DNA of 64,000 bases, from NCBI GenBank assembly GCA_033980235.1, contig CM067065.1:7147328-7211327 (forward strand), given 5' to 3'. The notes under the pieces were generated by a model, which worked only from the letters and a program-made list of their open reading frames with translations, searched no databases and was not told the DNA's origin. This document shows positions 43,558 through 55,322 of this stretch, in pieces (the first letter of the stretch is position 1; each line of letters starts with the position of its first letter). This DNA comes from Diadema setosum. Its lineage: Eukaryota > Echinodermata > Echinoidea > Diadematoida > Diadematidae. Both the position numbers and the translations under genes were made by a program.

Positions 43558-44535
43558 TATGCCTCCGCAACGAAGTGGCCGGAGGCATTATGTTTTCGGG
43601 TCGTCCGTCCGTCCGTCCGTCCGTCCCGTTTTGTTTCTGTCGATATCTCAAGAACCGTGTGGTGGTTTTACATCAAACTTGGTATGAGGGTATATCCTTG
43701 GGGGATAATACTTTGTGTGGATTTTAGGGTCACAGGGTCAAAGGTCACAGGTTATTTTGTGAAAAAAAATGAAATTTCATGTTTTTCTCCATATCTCGCA
43801 AATGGTTCAAGGTATCTTCATGGAACTTAGTATATATACTTGTACCGATGGGCAGTGATTATCTAGGGAAGTTGGGGGTCATGGGTCAAAGGTCAGGGGG
43901 GTCAAAGGCAAGGTCAACTCCTCAAAATATCACTATTTTCCTTAAAATGCAATATGCCTGAAGGTGTTTTTTTTTTTTTAACTTGATGTATGGCATGTAT
44001 TACCCAATATATATTTTTGGGGAAGTTTCTTGCCAAAAGGTCAAAGGTCAAAAGGTAAAAGGTCAAGTGAAAGTGCTACATGTAAATTGCACTTTTTCCT
44101 CCATATCTCGAAGTAACTCAAGGTATCATCATGAAACTTATATATTTATGCATGTTCAACCTTACAGTGATTCTCTTTGGAACTGTGAGGTCAAAGGTCA
44201 AAGGCCAGGTTTAGATAATGCTATTTTCCCATTTGATACTGAAATTATACTTTTTCTCATTACCTTGAAAATTACTCAATGCATAAACTTATAAAAGGGT
44301 CAAAAGTCAAGTAAAAATCATCAGTTCCCCAAATACCTGCACTCTGACATTTTAATCATTCATCCAATTGAACCTAGTTCTAGGAAAGTGAACATTCAGC
44401 ACATTTGTGTCAAACCTGTCATTTTAATATTTTGCCAATTGTGTGAAACTGTCATCACACATTGTCAAGACATTGTACTATAGACCTATTAGGAGAACCA
44501 TGCATTATGGCGGAGGCATATCAGTAGCCGTAGCG
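43558..44535. mobile_element. ~1-kb element with ATGCCTCCGC ends and AAAGGTCA words
   Basis: It starts TATGCCTCCGCAACGAAGTG and ends near GGCGGAGGCATATCAGTAGC, so the ends are inverted around ATGCCTCCGC. GTCC repeats follow the left end (43602-43626). Paired half-sites GGGTCAAAGGTCA or AGGTCAAAGGTCA lie at 43735-43747, 43883-43895, 44038-44050 and 44188-44200. It interrupts the duplicated unit: the sister copy near 46190 runs on without it. Similar elements are, as I recall, common in marine invertebrate genomes. No transposase is seen. Confidence 0.75.
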
Positions 44536-44539
44536 ATAT

Positions 44540-44945
44540 ATCTAGTTTAGGTATGCAAGAAATGATTGGTTGGCCGTCTTGCCTTTGTTTTGAGTGTAGT
44601 CTTTCTTCTCTTTTTTTTTTTTGTGTGTGTGTGTTTGGAAAATGCACCGTGCAAGGCTGCAACCGACAAGTCACTCTTGGGGCGTGGCTTCTGGTAAGAT
44701 CATGCGCAATGAATAAGGTGCAGGTCAGGACCGGTCACGCCTTGCCAAGAGTCACTTGGGAAAGAGCCAGGTACAAAATAAATTGTATAGCAAGAGCTGC
44801 GAGGAACTGCATGGTAATGTATAATTTTGGGATTTTTTGCCACTGTTTCTTAATGTACGCAATAGACAGGGAATTCTGTTTCTCCTGTGTAATCTGCCAT
44901 AAAAGAAACACCCGTAGCCGTGGCTAGTGACATCCAGCTACCTTC
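44540..44945. repeat. Local duplication, copy 1, right part
   Basis: It resumes the match to 46200-46565: GATCATGCGCAATGAATAAG, GAAAGAGCCAGGTACAAAAT, GACAGGGAATTC and AAACACCCGTAGCCG-type words. A 124-codon + frame crosses it but the sister copy does not keep it open, so I do not call a gene. Confidence 0.8.
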
Positions 44946-45499
44946 TTTCATCTGCGGCTCGTGTCAGAGGGCGTGTTTTCCTTACATTATAATACAAGGG
45001 AGATACCATCGTTATCATTTGCCTGTAGTTATATCCCTGGTCTCAAAATAACCTCCCCGGGTGTTTAGATATACTGGAGGTATGTAAATTCATGTTTCGA
45101 GAAAATATACTGTTAAATAAAAGGCCCACGGCACCTGGAATAAATGATTGTAATTGATGGAGTAGTAAAATTTTTTTGATATTTCTTAGGGATTATATGA
45201 AAAAAGTGGGTAGGTATAGTCATCTGCTTTGGAGTTTTCCTTTACTAATTGAAAAAAAAAATTTGATTATTATCTTTTTTTCTGAATATCCCTACGATTT
45301 GGTATAGAGTACCGCAGTGATGATTTATCAATGTGCAGTGGCCCCTGGATAATATCAATGTCCTATATAGATAATTGCACCCAACGGTACATGCAACCCA
45401 GTATAAAGACATGAATGTGACCACATGCAACTACCAAAATATAGTAAAATATTTAATATGTGTTGCTGTTTTATGGCATTATGCGCAATGAATAAAGGT
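44946..45499. other. Unassigned DNA between duplicate copies
   Basis: A+T-rich, with no feature recognised. Confidence 0.5.
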
Positions 45500-46590
45500 G
45501 GGCAGGTTTTTGCAAATGTCAGTAGATGTAGGACATATGGTACACTACTGACAGAGTACTTTTTTTTTTGTTACGCATTAAAAGCCATATAAATGTAGAT
45601 GACGGTCCAAGCACATGTCAGCGAAGACGAGGGGCGTGTCATTGATGTAAGGGGTCGTGTCAAGATACTTTTGTGTCAAAAAGTCGGTCGTGGGTCGTGT
45701 CCTGCAAATGTCAGTAGATGCAAGATGTGGTACACTACAGGAAAAGTATTTCTTTGTTAAGCATCAGTAGCCACATTAATGTAGATTACGGTTCAAACAT
45801 ATATAAGCAAAGATGAGGGGGAGGGGTGTCATTAATGAAAGGTATCATGGAAGATTTTTGTAACCACCTGTTTGAATATTAAGAAGTTTAGATCAAAGTC
45901 AGGTGGCCCAATCGCTTACATGGGGTGTGGCGAGCAATGTGGATCAGTAGCACTGCTTTAGGTTGGGTCATGTCTCGTCATTAGTTAGCAATGTAGTACG
46001 CAAATATACAGCACTGATTGTAGGTTAAGAATTTTTGGTCACGCAACACTGTTGTGATTTATGGCATACATGCATAACGTACTGCCAGACATTTTAAGTC
46101 ATGCAACACAGGCTCGCATTAAAAATAAGACACAATTGTTATAGAATCTTCTCACACCGGGACTCTTACACAATAGAATGAACGGTTTTGGGGGCATGTA
46201 AGGAACTGTTTGTTTGGTCGTTTTTGTGTTAAGTGTAGTTTTTGAATCTGTGTTTTAGAAATTGCATCTTGGAATTGATAAGTCACTGTGTGGGGCATGG
46301 CTATACTGTTAAGATTATGCGCAATGAGTAAGGTGCGGGTCACGCCGTGCCATGAGTCAATAAGATGGAAAGAGCCAGGTACAAAATTTGTAAAGCAAAT
46401 GCTGACAGAAACTGCATGGTGATGTATAACTTTGGAATTTTCAGCCAATGTTTTTTTTTTTTTTTTTTTTTTTTTAATGTATACAGCAGACAGGGAATTC
46501 CATGTTAGGCCCTTGTGTAATGTGCCATGAAAGAAATACCCGTAGTCGAGGCTAGCCAGCCACCTTCTCTGCTTTAAGTTATGATAGTAA
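45500..46590. repeat. Local duplication, copy 2, without the inserted element
   Basis: This is the uninterrupted counterpart of 42890-44945. The stretch AATAGAATGAACGGTTTTGG, then GGCATGTAAGG, shows the empty site of the 43558 element. A T-run of 26 at 46450-46475 replaces a T-poor stretch in copy 1. The 165-codon minus frame across it is an artefact of the T-run and lack of stops. Confidence 0.85.
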
Positions 46591-46821
46591 CGATACCATG
46601 TACCATAAACACAGGGATGCAGAAGAAAATTTTGAATAATGTTTTGCATACAATCATTAGAGTTTTTTTTATTTTATGGAAACCATTTAATGAAAGTGAG
46701 AAGGGGAGAGCTCACAGCAACTCCTCTTGTAAGAACAAGGGGTATTGCACTCGTTCTTTTTTTTGTATATATTTTTGTTCTTGTCGGTGTTGTTTTTGTA
46801 TGTTCAAGTGAAAGGTGAAAG

Positions 46822-47745
46822 GTGATGAAACATAAAATGAATAGGAAATCAGATACTTTGAGTTTAGTTTCTTTAAATGTTAAGGGTCTTAGAGATGTAA
46901 CCAAAAGAAATGCTATAGTTCAATGGAGTATGGAGAGAGGAGATATAATTTTTCTTCAGGAAACATTTAGTACAATTGACGTAGAGGACCAGTGGAAGAG
47001 GGAATGGAGCGGGCACTGTTTTTTTAGTCATGGGAGTAACCACAGTCGGGGAGTTTGTGTCCTCATATCAAATAAATTAAAGTTGAAGGTATTGAAGCAG
47101 GAGGGTGACTCAGAAGGGAGATACATATTATTGGAGATTGAAGTATCCAATACAAGTTACATTTTATGCAATGTTTATTTTCCGGTTCGAGAAAAGCAGC
47201 AAGAGCAAATTGATTTTTTAAATAAGTTAAGTGATCACCTCAACAATTTTAATGTTAATAACTCGTTTATGATTATTGGTGGGGACTTTAATATGATTCG
47301 AAATTTTGATTATGATATTTCGAGTAAAAGGAGTACTATAGGCCATCAGTTTAATTTAGAATTTGAACATTTCCTTGGAACCTTCGATGCCTTAGACATA
47401 TGGAGGAAAAGAAATCCAGATAAGATCCAATTTACATATAAGCAGAAGAACCCTTTGATACAAAGTAGGTTAGATTATTGGATAATTTCTAATCAATTGG
47501 AGAAGCAAATTTTAGAGTGTAATATTTTTTCATTAATTGCCCCTGATCACTCGGCTATTCAGTTGGGATTGATCTTAAATTACAACATTTCAAAGAATAT
47601 AGGACCATCTTATTGGAAGTTTAATAATAGTTTGTGTTTAGATAAAGAATATGTACTTTTTTTGAGAGCAGAAATTAAATCTATAATAGAGCAAGGGAAG
47701 AAGGAGTTTACAGATGTTAGAGTCCTTTGGGATTTGGTAAAATGA
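46822..47745 (+). CDS. LINE ORF2 endonuclease domain
   Basis: 307 open codons form an apurinic-type endonuclease. Expected active-site residues are present: Asn in SLNVKGL (about residue 19), Glu in FLQETF (47), GGDFN (Asp 155, Asn 157), SRLDYW (215-220) and the Asp-His pair of PDHSAI (242-243). The region ends in VLWDLVK, which in L1/Tx1 proteins leads into the linker. A frame change there (overlap 47727-47745) breaks the original ORF2. In life the enzyme nicks target DNA for target-primed reverse transcription. This part looks intact, though the element as a whole is dead. The chosen Met (MMKHKM) is simply the first in frame and may not be the native start. Confidence 0.85.
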   Translation: MMKHKMNRKSDTLSLVSLNVKGLRDVTKRNAIVQWSMERGDIIFLQETFSTIDVEDQWKREWSGHCFFSHGSNHSRGVCVLISNKLKLKVLKQEGDSEGRYILLEIEVSNTSYILCNVYFPVREKQQEQIDFLNKLSDHLNNFNVNNSFMIIGGDFNMIRNFDYDISSKRSTIGHQFNLEFEHFLGTFDALDIWRKRNPDKIQFTYKQKNPLIQSRLDYWIISNQLEKQILECNIFSLIAPDHSAIQLGLILNYNISKNIGPSYWKFNNSLCLDKEYVLFLRAEIKSIIEQGKKEFTDVRVLWDLVK

Positions 47746-48047
47746 AAATTCGTGAAATAACAAAGAAATATTCGAAAGGAAAGGCGCAAGAAATACAGGA
47801 AAAAATAAGGAAATTGCAGAAAAATATTTCTGATTTAGAACAATTGTTAATTATTTCCAAAGATAATGATATTTTACATCAATTAGAATTGAAGAGAAAT
47901 GAGATGAAAGGATTATATGATCAGAAAGTAGCGGGATTAAAAGTGAGATCGCGGGCTAAGTGGTTTGAGGAAAGTGAAATTAATGAAAATTATTTTAAAC
48001 AATTATTAGCATCTAATCAGAAAAAAAAAACATTTATAGATAAATAA
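47727..48047 (+). pseudogene. LINE ORF2 linker, frameshifted
   Basis: The frame continues from the endonuclease as KMKIREITKKYSKGKAQEIQ and a Lys/Glu-rich coiled-coil-like stretch. It then reads RSRAKWFEESEINENYF, the conserved segment before the reverse transcriptase in L1-group proteins. It ends at a stop beside a 10-A run (48019-48030), a likely slippage site. Confidence 0.8.
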
Positions 48048-48118
48048 AATTAGAAGATAGTGTAGAAATTACTGATTCGAAGCAGATTCTGAAAGAAATT
48101 AAAAAATTTTATCAAAAT

Positions 48119-48889
48119 TTGTATTCTCAAGGTGAGATAATAGACAATAAAGAGGATTTTTTTATTAATATGCCTCATTTGAATATAGGTGAAGACAGTA
48201 AAAAATCATGTGATGAGAAGATTACAATGGGTGAATGTATTTCGATATTAAATAAAATGCCTTTAAATAAATCACCAGGAAATGATGGATTAACAGTTGA
48301 ATTTTATCGAACATTTTGGTCTGATATAGGAAACCTTGTTTTAGAATCGTTTAATGCAGCTTTTGAGAAAGGGGAATTATCAATCTCACAAAGACAGGGC
48401 GTAATAACAATAATTAAAAAAGAAGATAAAGATCCTTTGTATATTCGTAATTACCGACCAATTACCCTTCTTAATGTAGACTACAAACTTTTATCTAAAG
48501 TTTTATCCGAAAGAATAAAACTGGTATTAGGAGAAGTTATACACGAAGATCAAGTTGGATTTTTGCCCGAGAGGAATATTGGAGAGGCTGTAAGGGTTAT
48601 TGATGATATTATATTTTATACGCAGTTGTACAATGTGCAGGGCTATTTAGTGACAGTCGACTTTGAGAAAGCTTTTGACACCGTCTCACACTCTTACATG
48701 AAATTATTAATGACAAAATATGGCTTTGGTCCATATTTTTGTAGATGGATAGAAGTCTTATACAACAATGCAATTAGTTGTGTTATGAATGGAGGCTTCT
48801 CCACGGGATACTTCGAAATAGGTAGGGGAGTAAGGCAAGGGGATCCCTTGTCTCCGTACCTCTTTCTGTTGATTATAGAAACACTATAA
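48119..48889 (+). pseudogene. LINE ORF2 reverse transcriptase
   Basis: Ordered motifs are clear: LNKSPGNDGLTVEFY, YRPITLLNVDYKLLSK, motif A VDFEKAFDTVSH with its catalytic Asp, and motif B GVRQGDPLSPYLFLL. A stop follows in LLIIETL, after which motif C YADD with its Asp pair is at 48963-48974 in another frame. A (TA)n expansion at 49022-49042 then disrupts the frame again. The enzyme would copy its own RNA at the nicked target. It is inactive as written. Confidence 0.85.
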
Positions 48890-49042
48890 AGCATTGTTTA
48901 TTCGAAATGAAAAAGATTTAAAGGGTATCTTGATTGGTGATATGGAGACAAAGATAGTAATGTATGCAGATGATTGTTCAATTTTTGTGAAAGAAAAAAG
49001 TGATATAGAAAAATTAGATAATAATATATATATATATATATA

Positions 49043-49743
49043 TTGGATTCTTTTTATTATACAGCGGGATTAAAGATAAACAGGGATAAGACATATATTA
49101 TGAAACTGGGGTCTTCTAGTCAGATTAATGATAACTTGACTGGAATAACGCTGGGCAGATTGGTTCAAACAGTTAAAGTGTTAGGAATATATTTTTCTTT
49201 AGATATTAATGTTAAAGAAGAAATGAATTATAAAGAAGTTTTGAGTACTGCTACTGCAGTTGTTTTTCTATTCCTAGAATTTCGACACTAGACTGGAAGC
49301 TGAGAGAATTCCAATATAAGCTTCTGCACAATGTTATTTTTTGTAATGATAAACTTCACCAGTTTCGAATAACACAATCAAATCTGTGCTCCTTTTGTAG
49401 GGAAGAGGTTGAAACATATTATCATATATTTTATGAATGTCCTTTAGTTTATCAAATGTGGAACGAGGTAGGAAATAAACTAAAATTTCCTCAGTTTGTT
49501 AATATAAATTGGCTTGACGTTTTACTTGGATTCAGGGAAAATATCAAACTCGATGCTTTGTTGAATCATGTGTTAATTTTGATTAAGCATATGATTTTTG
49601 CTAACCGCAAAAGTGGAAGAGTTCCAACCTGTAAAGAAATATCTAAGGCAATTGCCACCTCAAAACAGTCTGAATATGAAAAAGCAACTTTAAAGGATAA
49701 ATTGACATTACATTACGCGAAATGGGAAAATTATACTTCATGA
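49043..49743 (+). pseudogene. LINE ORF2 C-terminal part, internally deleted
   Basis: The frame from 49043 reads GLKINRDKTYIMKLGSS and VKVLGIYFS, the usual block after motif C. It then jumps to sequence near the C terminus, beginning about 49260 with ISTLDWKLREFQYKLLHN. The zinc-binding-like motif CSFCREEVETYYHIFYECP lies at 49387-49443. The protein closes with a stop at 49741. Roughly 200 residues or more of the thumb/connection region are missing compared with the family. Confidence 0.8.
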
Positions 49744-50229
49744 AATACCGCGTTTAATTATTGCATCCTGTTAAGACATATCTTTTGTAATTATCTCAGT
49801 CAATCTATTTAAAATGAATGGAATATCCTGTGTTTTGCTTTGCCCGCTCCATATACTGGTTCTTTTTCTCTGATCGTCATTATTAAAGCTTAATTATCTG
49901 GTTATGAATCTCCACTTGCCTATGACCCAGAGAGATATTAGTTCTCATGATGTTTATAACTGGTGAATAGATTACATTTTAAAGATTTTGTAATTCCATC
50001 ACCTCTCATGTTTCTAGTACAGTGTATTTGTTTTAGATAAAATCTTTATTCAGACTGGTGACTGAATCATGTCAAGTGTGTACAATTTATTAATGTTTAA
50101 TCTATATTTTGCACAAACCTTTTTGTTGTCCGTCAAACAGTGTAATATAGATATTTTGTGTCACGACAATGTAACAATGTTGATTGGTCTGAATAAAGGC
50201 TATAAAAAGCGTCAAAAAAAAAAAAAAAA

Positions 50230-53200
50230 TCGGTCTATAGTCAGCCGAGCTCGGTAAAGGTGGTATTCATGTCCATTGTTCAGAGTCATTGTAAACACAC
50301 ACCCACATACACATCATTGGTTCCTGTGTAAAGGTCAAGTTTTGTACAGGGGGTTGAAATTTGACCAAAACATGGAACCAAACTTTAAGATTAGGCCTAA
50401 TCATGAAATAATGAAACTGATCAATATTTTTATATTCAAATCACTTCAAACTAAATTGTACACCATTCAGCCAGCACTCGTATCTGTATCAATGACAGTA
50501 TTACTCAGTATTATGATAGTTTTTTAACTACTAAAAGTGGGAAATGGTTTTTTTTTTTTTTGTATCAGGTATAGATATTAATTACTTCCTTGTGCTTGTG
50601 CGTGTGTGTGTATGGGTAGATTTCTTATAAATCGGACAAGTTTCCGCCTTTGTTGTTAAACTTCCAATGAGATAATGCTTCTTTTTTCCCCTTTTTTAGC
50701 TTTCTGTGTCGGCTTTATACGTGTGTTCACAGAAGCCACCAAATCAGCAACTTCATTTCTTTTGTTTTGTTTTGATTTTTTTTTTTTGTGTGTGTGTGCG
50801 ATGGCTCGACAATGGCTCTAAGTGGACAGAAAAGAAGTAAAGAAATATAATAAGTTTGAATCATCAAAAAAATCTGAAAATCGACATTACGTTTGTATAA
50901 AGGGCTTCATTATATACAACTTGAGCAAATTGTTGAGTATACGAAGTATAAGAAAGTAACACATAACAAAACTGAAAAAATAATGTAAGTGTGTAAAACA
51001 TTCTACCCGCAAGCCACAATGATGTAGGCGGCATATTAATCTTGTCTTGGGTTATAGTAAAGGACTTTCAATACCACACAGTAAATTATGACTAATTTAA
51101 CTACATCTAATAAACTAGAATATTCAATTGTAGTGTAAACAATGATTTTCCTCATGCGTCATTTATACTCTCATTCATGAAAATTCCACTACTAAATCTT
51201 GAACGTAGAGGTATACCTATACTTTTATCTTTACACTAACTTTGCTTGTGAGATTTGGCCGTGAAAAAAAAAAAACATTATTTTGCTATCGCTGTACATA
51301 ATTATGACACGTTAATGCATCGCAATAAATATCTGTTCCTTTGTTTACAAATTTATTATTCGTAATTTCATCATTTTCGTAATAATATCACGTAAGACAG
51401 ATTGAGTAATCATCTCTTTACTCGTTCAAAAACATATTTCATAGCTTGTGTTTTTTATTGTATATAAATCAGTATGATTTGTGAAAGAAAGTATAATGTT
51501 GTCAAATTTGAGTCACCATATTCTCCGGAAGAACAATCCCCTTTTCTTTACGTATACTTGCCAACTTATAGGTGACAGCAGTCAGAGAAATCTCAAACCA
51601 ACCTGAGTTTCTTCGAGCGCAAATATAATCATGCAGTTAGCCCATTCTATAAGAAGGGCAAATGTTGTAGTAATGAATGTAATGTTCGTTTTAAGTATAG
51701 AATCTGCCACTGATTTATAAACAATAATACTTTACAAGTAATGCTTTGATAAGTTTCTTTCAGTAATAAACTTGTGTGTGTGTTTATGTGTGTCTGTCTC
51801 TGTGTATTTGAATGTATCTGTCTCTGTGCGTGCATGAGTTGTGTGTGTGTATATTTGCTCGTGCGTATTATTCTGCTATAGTTAGGAATAACTGTCAGCA
51901 TCGTTTATAATCACATTTTTTGTTTAAGCAGTTTGTGTTGTTATACAATTTTGTAATTTAGTAATTACCACTGGAAAACAAAAAGCGAAATTAAACAAAA
52001 AAAGAGGTAAAGTCGCATTTACCCTGTAATTTACCCTGTTTTCTGCAAGATGAGTACTGAAGCCGTGGATAAGAAACATATTGTATATAGTTTAGCGTGG
52101 ATGTATCTTGAATTCATAAAATCTGACAAAAGGAAACTGACAATATAAGATGTTTATTTCTTTGAAATCGGAATGAGAATGAGACAGTTATAGAATTAAG
52201 AAAATTTTTGCTCTTCACAAGACAGTGACATTAGTAGCAATGATTGCCATAGATATGGAAATTAGATGGAGTATCCATGTCTGTACATTGGCAAGTGTCG
52301 CATTATTTTGTTTCCACAAAAACGATCACAAAATGAATTGTTTTGACAACTCCGAGAAGAAACAATTTATAATTCTCTTACATCAAGTCATTCCAAACAA
52401 TATGAACACGGATCATGAAGTGATGATGACGAGGAAAGGTTGATATCTACTGTATCATCCACCCAACCCCCCTCCCCCCCAAAAAATAGTTTATGATACA
52501 CATTGAACGTATATCATCATGATCGGTCCTATCTCATTTTAAAGAAAGTTGAATGGGGATAGCTTCGATTGATTAATTGAATTTTACATTTGCATGTGAA
52601 AGGGACTTGTATTCCTGTTTCGCGATGTTTAATATCACATTCTATAAAGTCATTCCTCAATGATTGTCCTTCAAATCTGTTTAAGAATGAAACTCTTAAT
52701 ACATGTATTTCCAGGAATTTACTCAACTGGGTGGATTCCGCCCCTAGAGCAATTAAAGGATTCGATAGCAATATAGGTTAATATATGCGCCATTTTAAAA
52801 ACCTTTTAAGGTATTATGTCCATCATTTTAGACAGAGAAATGTCCATTATTTTTGATTTATGACACCTTACTTGTAACATAACAGTGAAATCAAGGATCT
52901 CGAAGATGATTATTATCTATAGAGCATATAATTTTCTTATATTTTTTTGTAATCACAAATATCTTGATAAAAAAAATAAAAGGGAGTTAATACGTTTTGC
53001 CATAAATCTCTTCGAATTGAGAAGCGATTTTTTATATTAAATTCAGTTTATATTCAGTTCATTTTGTTATTTATAGACATATGACCTCGGTAACATAAAA
53101 TAAGGTGAATAAACATACCTTATGGGAGGTTTTTCAAATGCTGTCTTTCCGTCTCACAAATTTCTTCTCCTTACGACCCGACCTATATCAAGTCTAATCA

Positions 53201-54198
53201 AGTTTACAAATTACATTCCTTCATGCGATTTGATGGAATGTCAAGGTATATGCAGATTTAACGAATTTAAATGGAGGGGGGTTCATCAGCAAAATTACCT
53301 TGGAAGACGTGATGCGTTCATTTAAAAACGTCTTTCCCTAAATACGTTTTAGCATCAAAACGGCCTGCACTTTTTACAACTTGCCATGCTCTTTTTATTT
53401 TGCCAAAGGATCTACATAATTTTGAATTGTCGGTCGTCATATACTATAAGCATGCATGACATTCTCTTTCAAAAAAGACCTGCATGCAGTAAATCAACAA
53501 TCGGCGCTTGAACGTACTGGTGAAAAGGTTGTAAGAGATCGAGGTCCTGTAAAGTTCATCGAGACAATATACATCCATAGAAAACAGATTAACTGTGTAA
53601 GCATGGTAAGGTAGAGTACACATTTAGGGCTATAATAATGCGCAATGTGCCATGAAGTTTTGAGCAGTATTCCCTGCTGAATTCTAAAGGATGCACAGGT
53701 ACCAATCAGCAAAGGCAAGTATGCTAGAAATATGGAAAATATTTGACATTCTCTTCCTAAAGAAACCTGTAAACCAACAATCGGCGCCTAGGAAGGAGGG
53801 CAGGGAGATCAGTGATATGCTTTTATAGTGAATCGGGGAATTCGAATTGTATTTTAGAATTCTTCGTGGCATACAGATATTGCACGGTATGTATAGCGAG
53901 TGGATTCAGGGACAAAAACGCGAAAAGATTTGTCATTTAAATGTATTTTATCATGTTTTCAGCGTAGGAGTTCTCCTGTCTCTAATATGTTCATGAAAGC
54001 ATGACAAGTACCCGAAACCTAATATTCAAAGATGAGGATCGAATGAAAGCAGCATTTTCATAGGAGAATACCTCATTTAGCCTAAAGTTTGAGGAACATC
54101 GATCAATTTAAAGTTTTAGGCTTCTTTTTTTAAGTTTCATGACGTCACTCTGGACAATAAATACGTTTTGCCCCCTCCCTCAATAGGAAGCAGACTCC
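50230..54198. other. Unassigned A+T-rich DNA
   Basis: T-runs lie at 50549-50560 and 50779-50788, and GT-rich sequence at 51770-51860. CATTCTCTTTCAAAAAAGAC with CAACAATCGGCGC recurs at 53460-53506 and 53739-53788, a short direct repeat. Open frames of 60-84 codons show no domain. No RNA gene is seen. Confidence 0.5.
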
Positions 54199-54202
54199 TT
54201 AA

Positions 54203-54762
54203 AGGACAAGTCCATCTTCATATACATTAGGATTGAGAGAATACAGCAATATTAGTAGAACACATCAGTGAAAGTTTGAGGAAAATCGGACAATCCGTTC
54301 AAAAGTTATGAATATTTGAAGTATCTGCGTAGTCACTGCTGGATGAGAAGACTACTACAGTGTATGATGTCACATGTGTACAACTATCATAAGGAAAAGA
54401 AAAAGAGAATTTCACAAAACTTTACTTTTTGAATAAAGTGCACATTTCTTCGACTTGTGACTGACGTATGTTAAGGGTAATATTATTTCCCCTACATTCT
54501 GAAAGAGAGAAGTGGAGTGTTCTTTTGTTATGCGAGAAAAATGGATATATGTTGAATTTTCTTTATTCTTTCTTTATATCGTTGTACTCATGTGACATCA
54601 CAAGATTACTTAGTCTTTTCATCCAGCCGTGACTGAGCAGAGACTTTAAAAATTCATAACTTTTGAACGGATTGTCCGATTTTCCTCAAACTCACACTGA
54701 TGTGTTCTACTGATATTGCTGCATTCACTCAACCCACATGTCTATGAAAGTGAACTTGTCCT
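54203..54762. mobile_element. TTAA-flanked palindromic MITE, family A copy 3
   Basis: TTAA is at 54199-54202 and 54763-54766. The arms match 7111-7683. Its right TTAA is also the left TTAA of the next element, so two elements abut at one target site. Confidence 0.9.
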
Positions 54763-54766
54763 TTAA

Positions 54767-55068
54767 AGGAGACCTCCGGATGAATTTAAAACTTTTTTAT
54801 TTGACTATACTTTTCGAAACTTTTTTATTTGACTATACTTTTCGAAACTATAAATTAGTTGTGCTTAACACAAAGTTTAAGAATTTATAGTGGTCGGGAG
54901 GAGAATGAGAATGTTTGTTTGCTTCTTTGTTTTTTTTATCTATAACGCATTTCAGTAAACAAGAGTGATGACGTAGCAGCCTCACCATATACATGAGTTA
55001 GGGCTCAAGGAAGCAACAAAAAAAAAAAAATACACTGCTACATTTCTGAAATATGTGAGCCTCCGTAT
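54767..55068. mobile_element. Family D MITE, 3'-truncated copy
   Basis: It starts AGGAGACCTCCGGATGAATT and follows 60776-61228 through GAATTTATAGTG, GATGACG-AGCAGCCTCACCAT and CACTGCTACATTTCTGAAAT. It then loses similarity. A 35-bp stretch (TTTTTTATTTGACTATAC and following) is tandemly doubled at 54794-54846. Confidence 0.8.
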
Positions 55069-55269
55069 GGATCCACTTATGTCGGTTGCTCTATAATGTT
55101 TACTGTGTTTTCTTTTTCCTGGTACCATGGCTCGTGCTTTGTAAATGTCGGCATCTTCAGATATTTTCCCTTATTGGACATTATCTAGCGTCATGCCGTG
55201 GTGTAACCATTTCATAGTATTCAACGGAGGAGGAATAATGTGAAAGATGTACCGTAAATGATGCACTGT

Positions 55270-55270
<1 letters not shown>

Positions 55271-55320
<50 letters not shown>
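55271..55320. repeat. (CA)25 microsatellite
   Basis: An uninterrupted run of 25 CA units. Confidence 0.98.

Positions 55321-55322
<2 letters not shown>

Larger units (their letters stand above)
46822..50229 (+). mobile_element. L1/Tx1-type LINE, 5'-truncated
   Basis: It contains ORF2 in pieces, then a ~470-bp 3' UTR and an A-rich tail at 50214-50229. No ORF1 protein is visible upstream, and I could not find target duplications. Domain order is endonuclease, linker, reverse transcriptase, C-terminal CCHC-like motif. The protein-coding span of ~2.9 kb is shorter than usual for the group because sequence after motif C is missing. Confidence 0.85.

Noticed and set aside
42890..46590. Pair of LTRs around an internal region
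   Set aside because: The copies do not begin TG and end CA with target duplications, and the ~550 bp between them has no retroelement content.
46152..46649. 165-codon minus frame with poly-Lys
   Set aside because: It spans the T-run at 46450 and lies in a duplicated block whose sister copy does not keep the frame.
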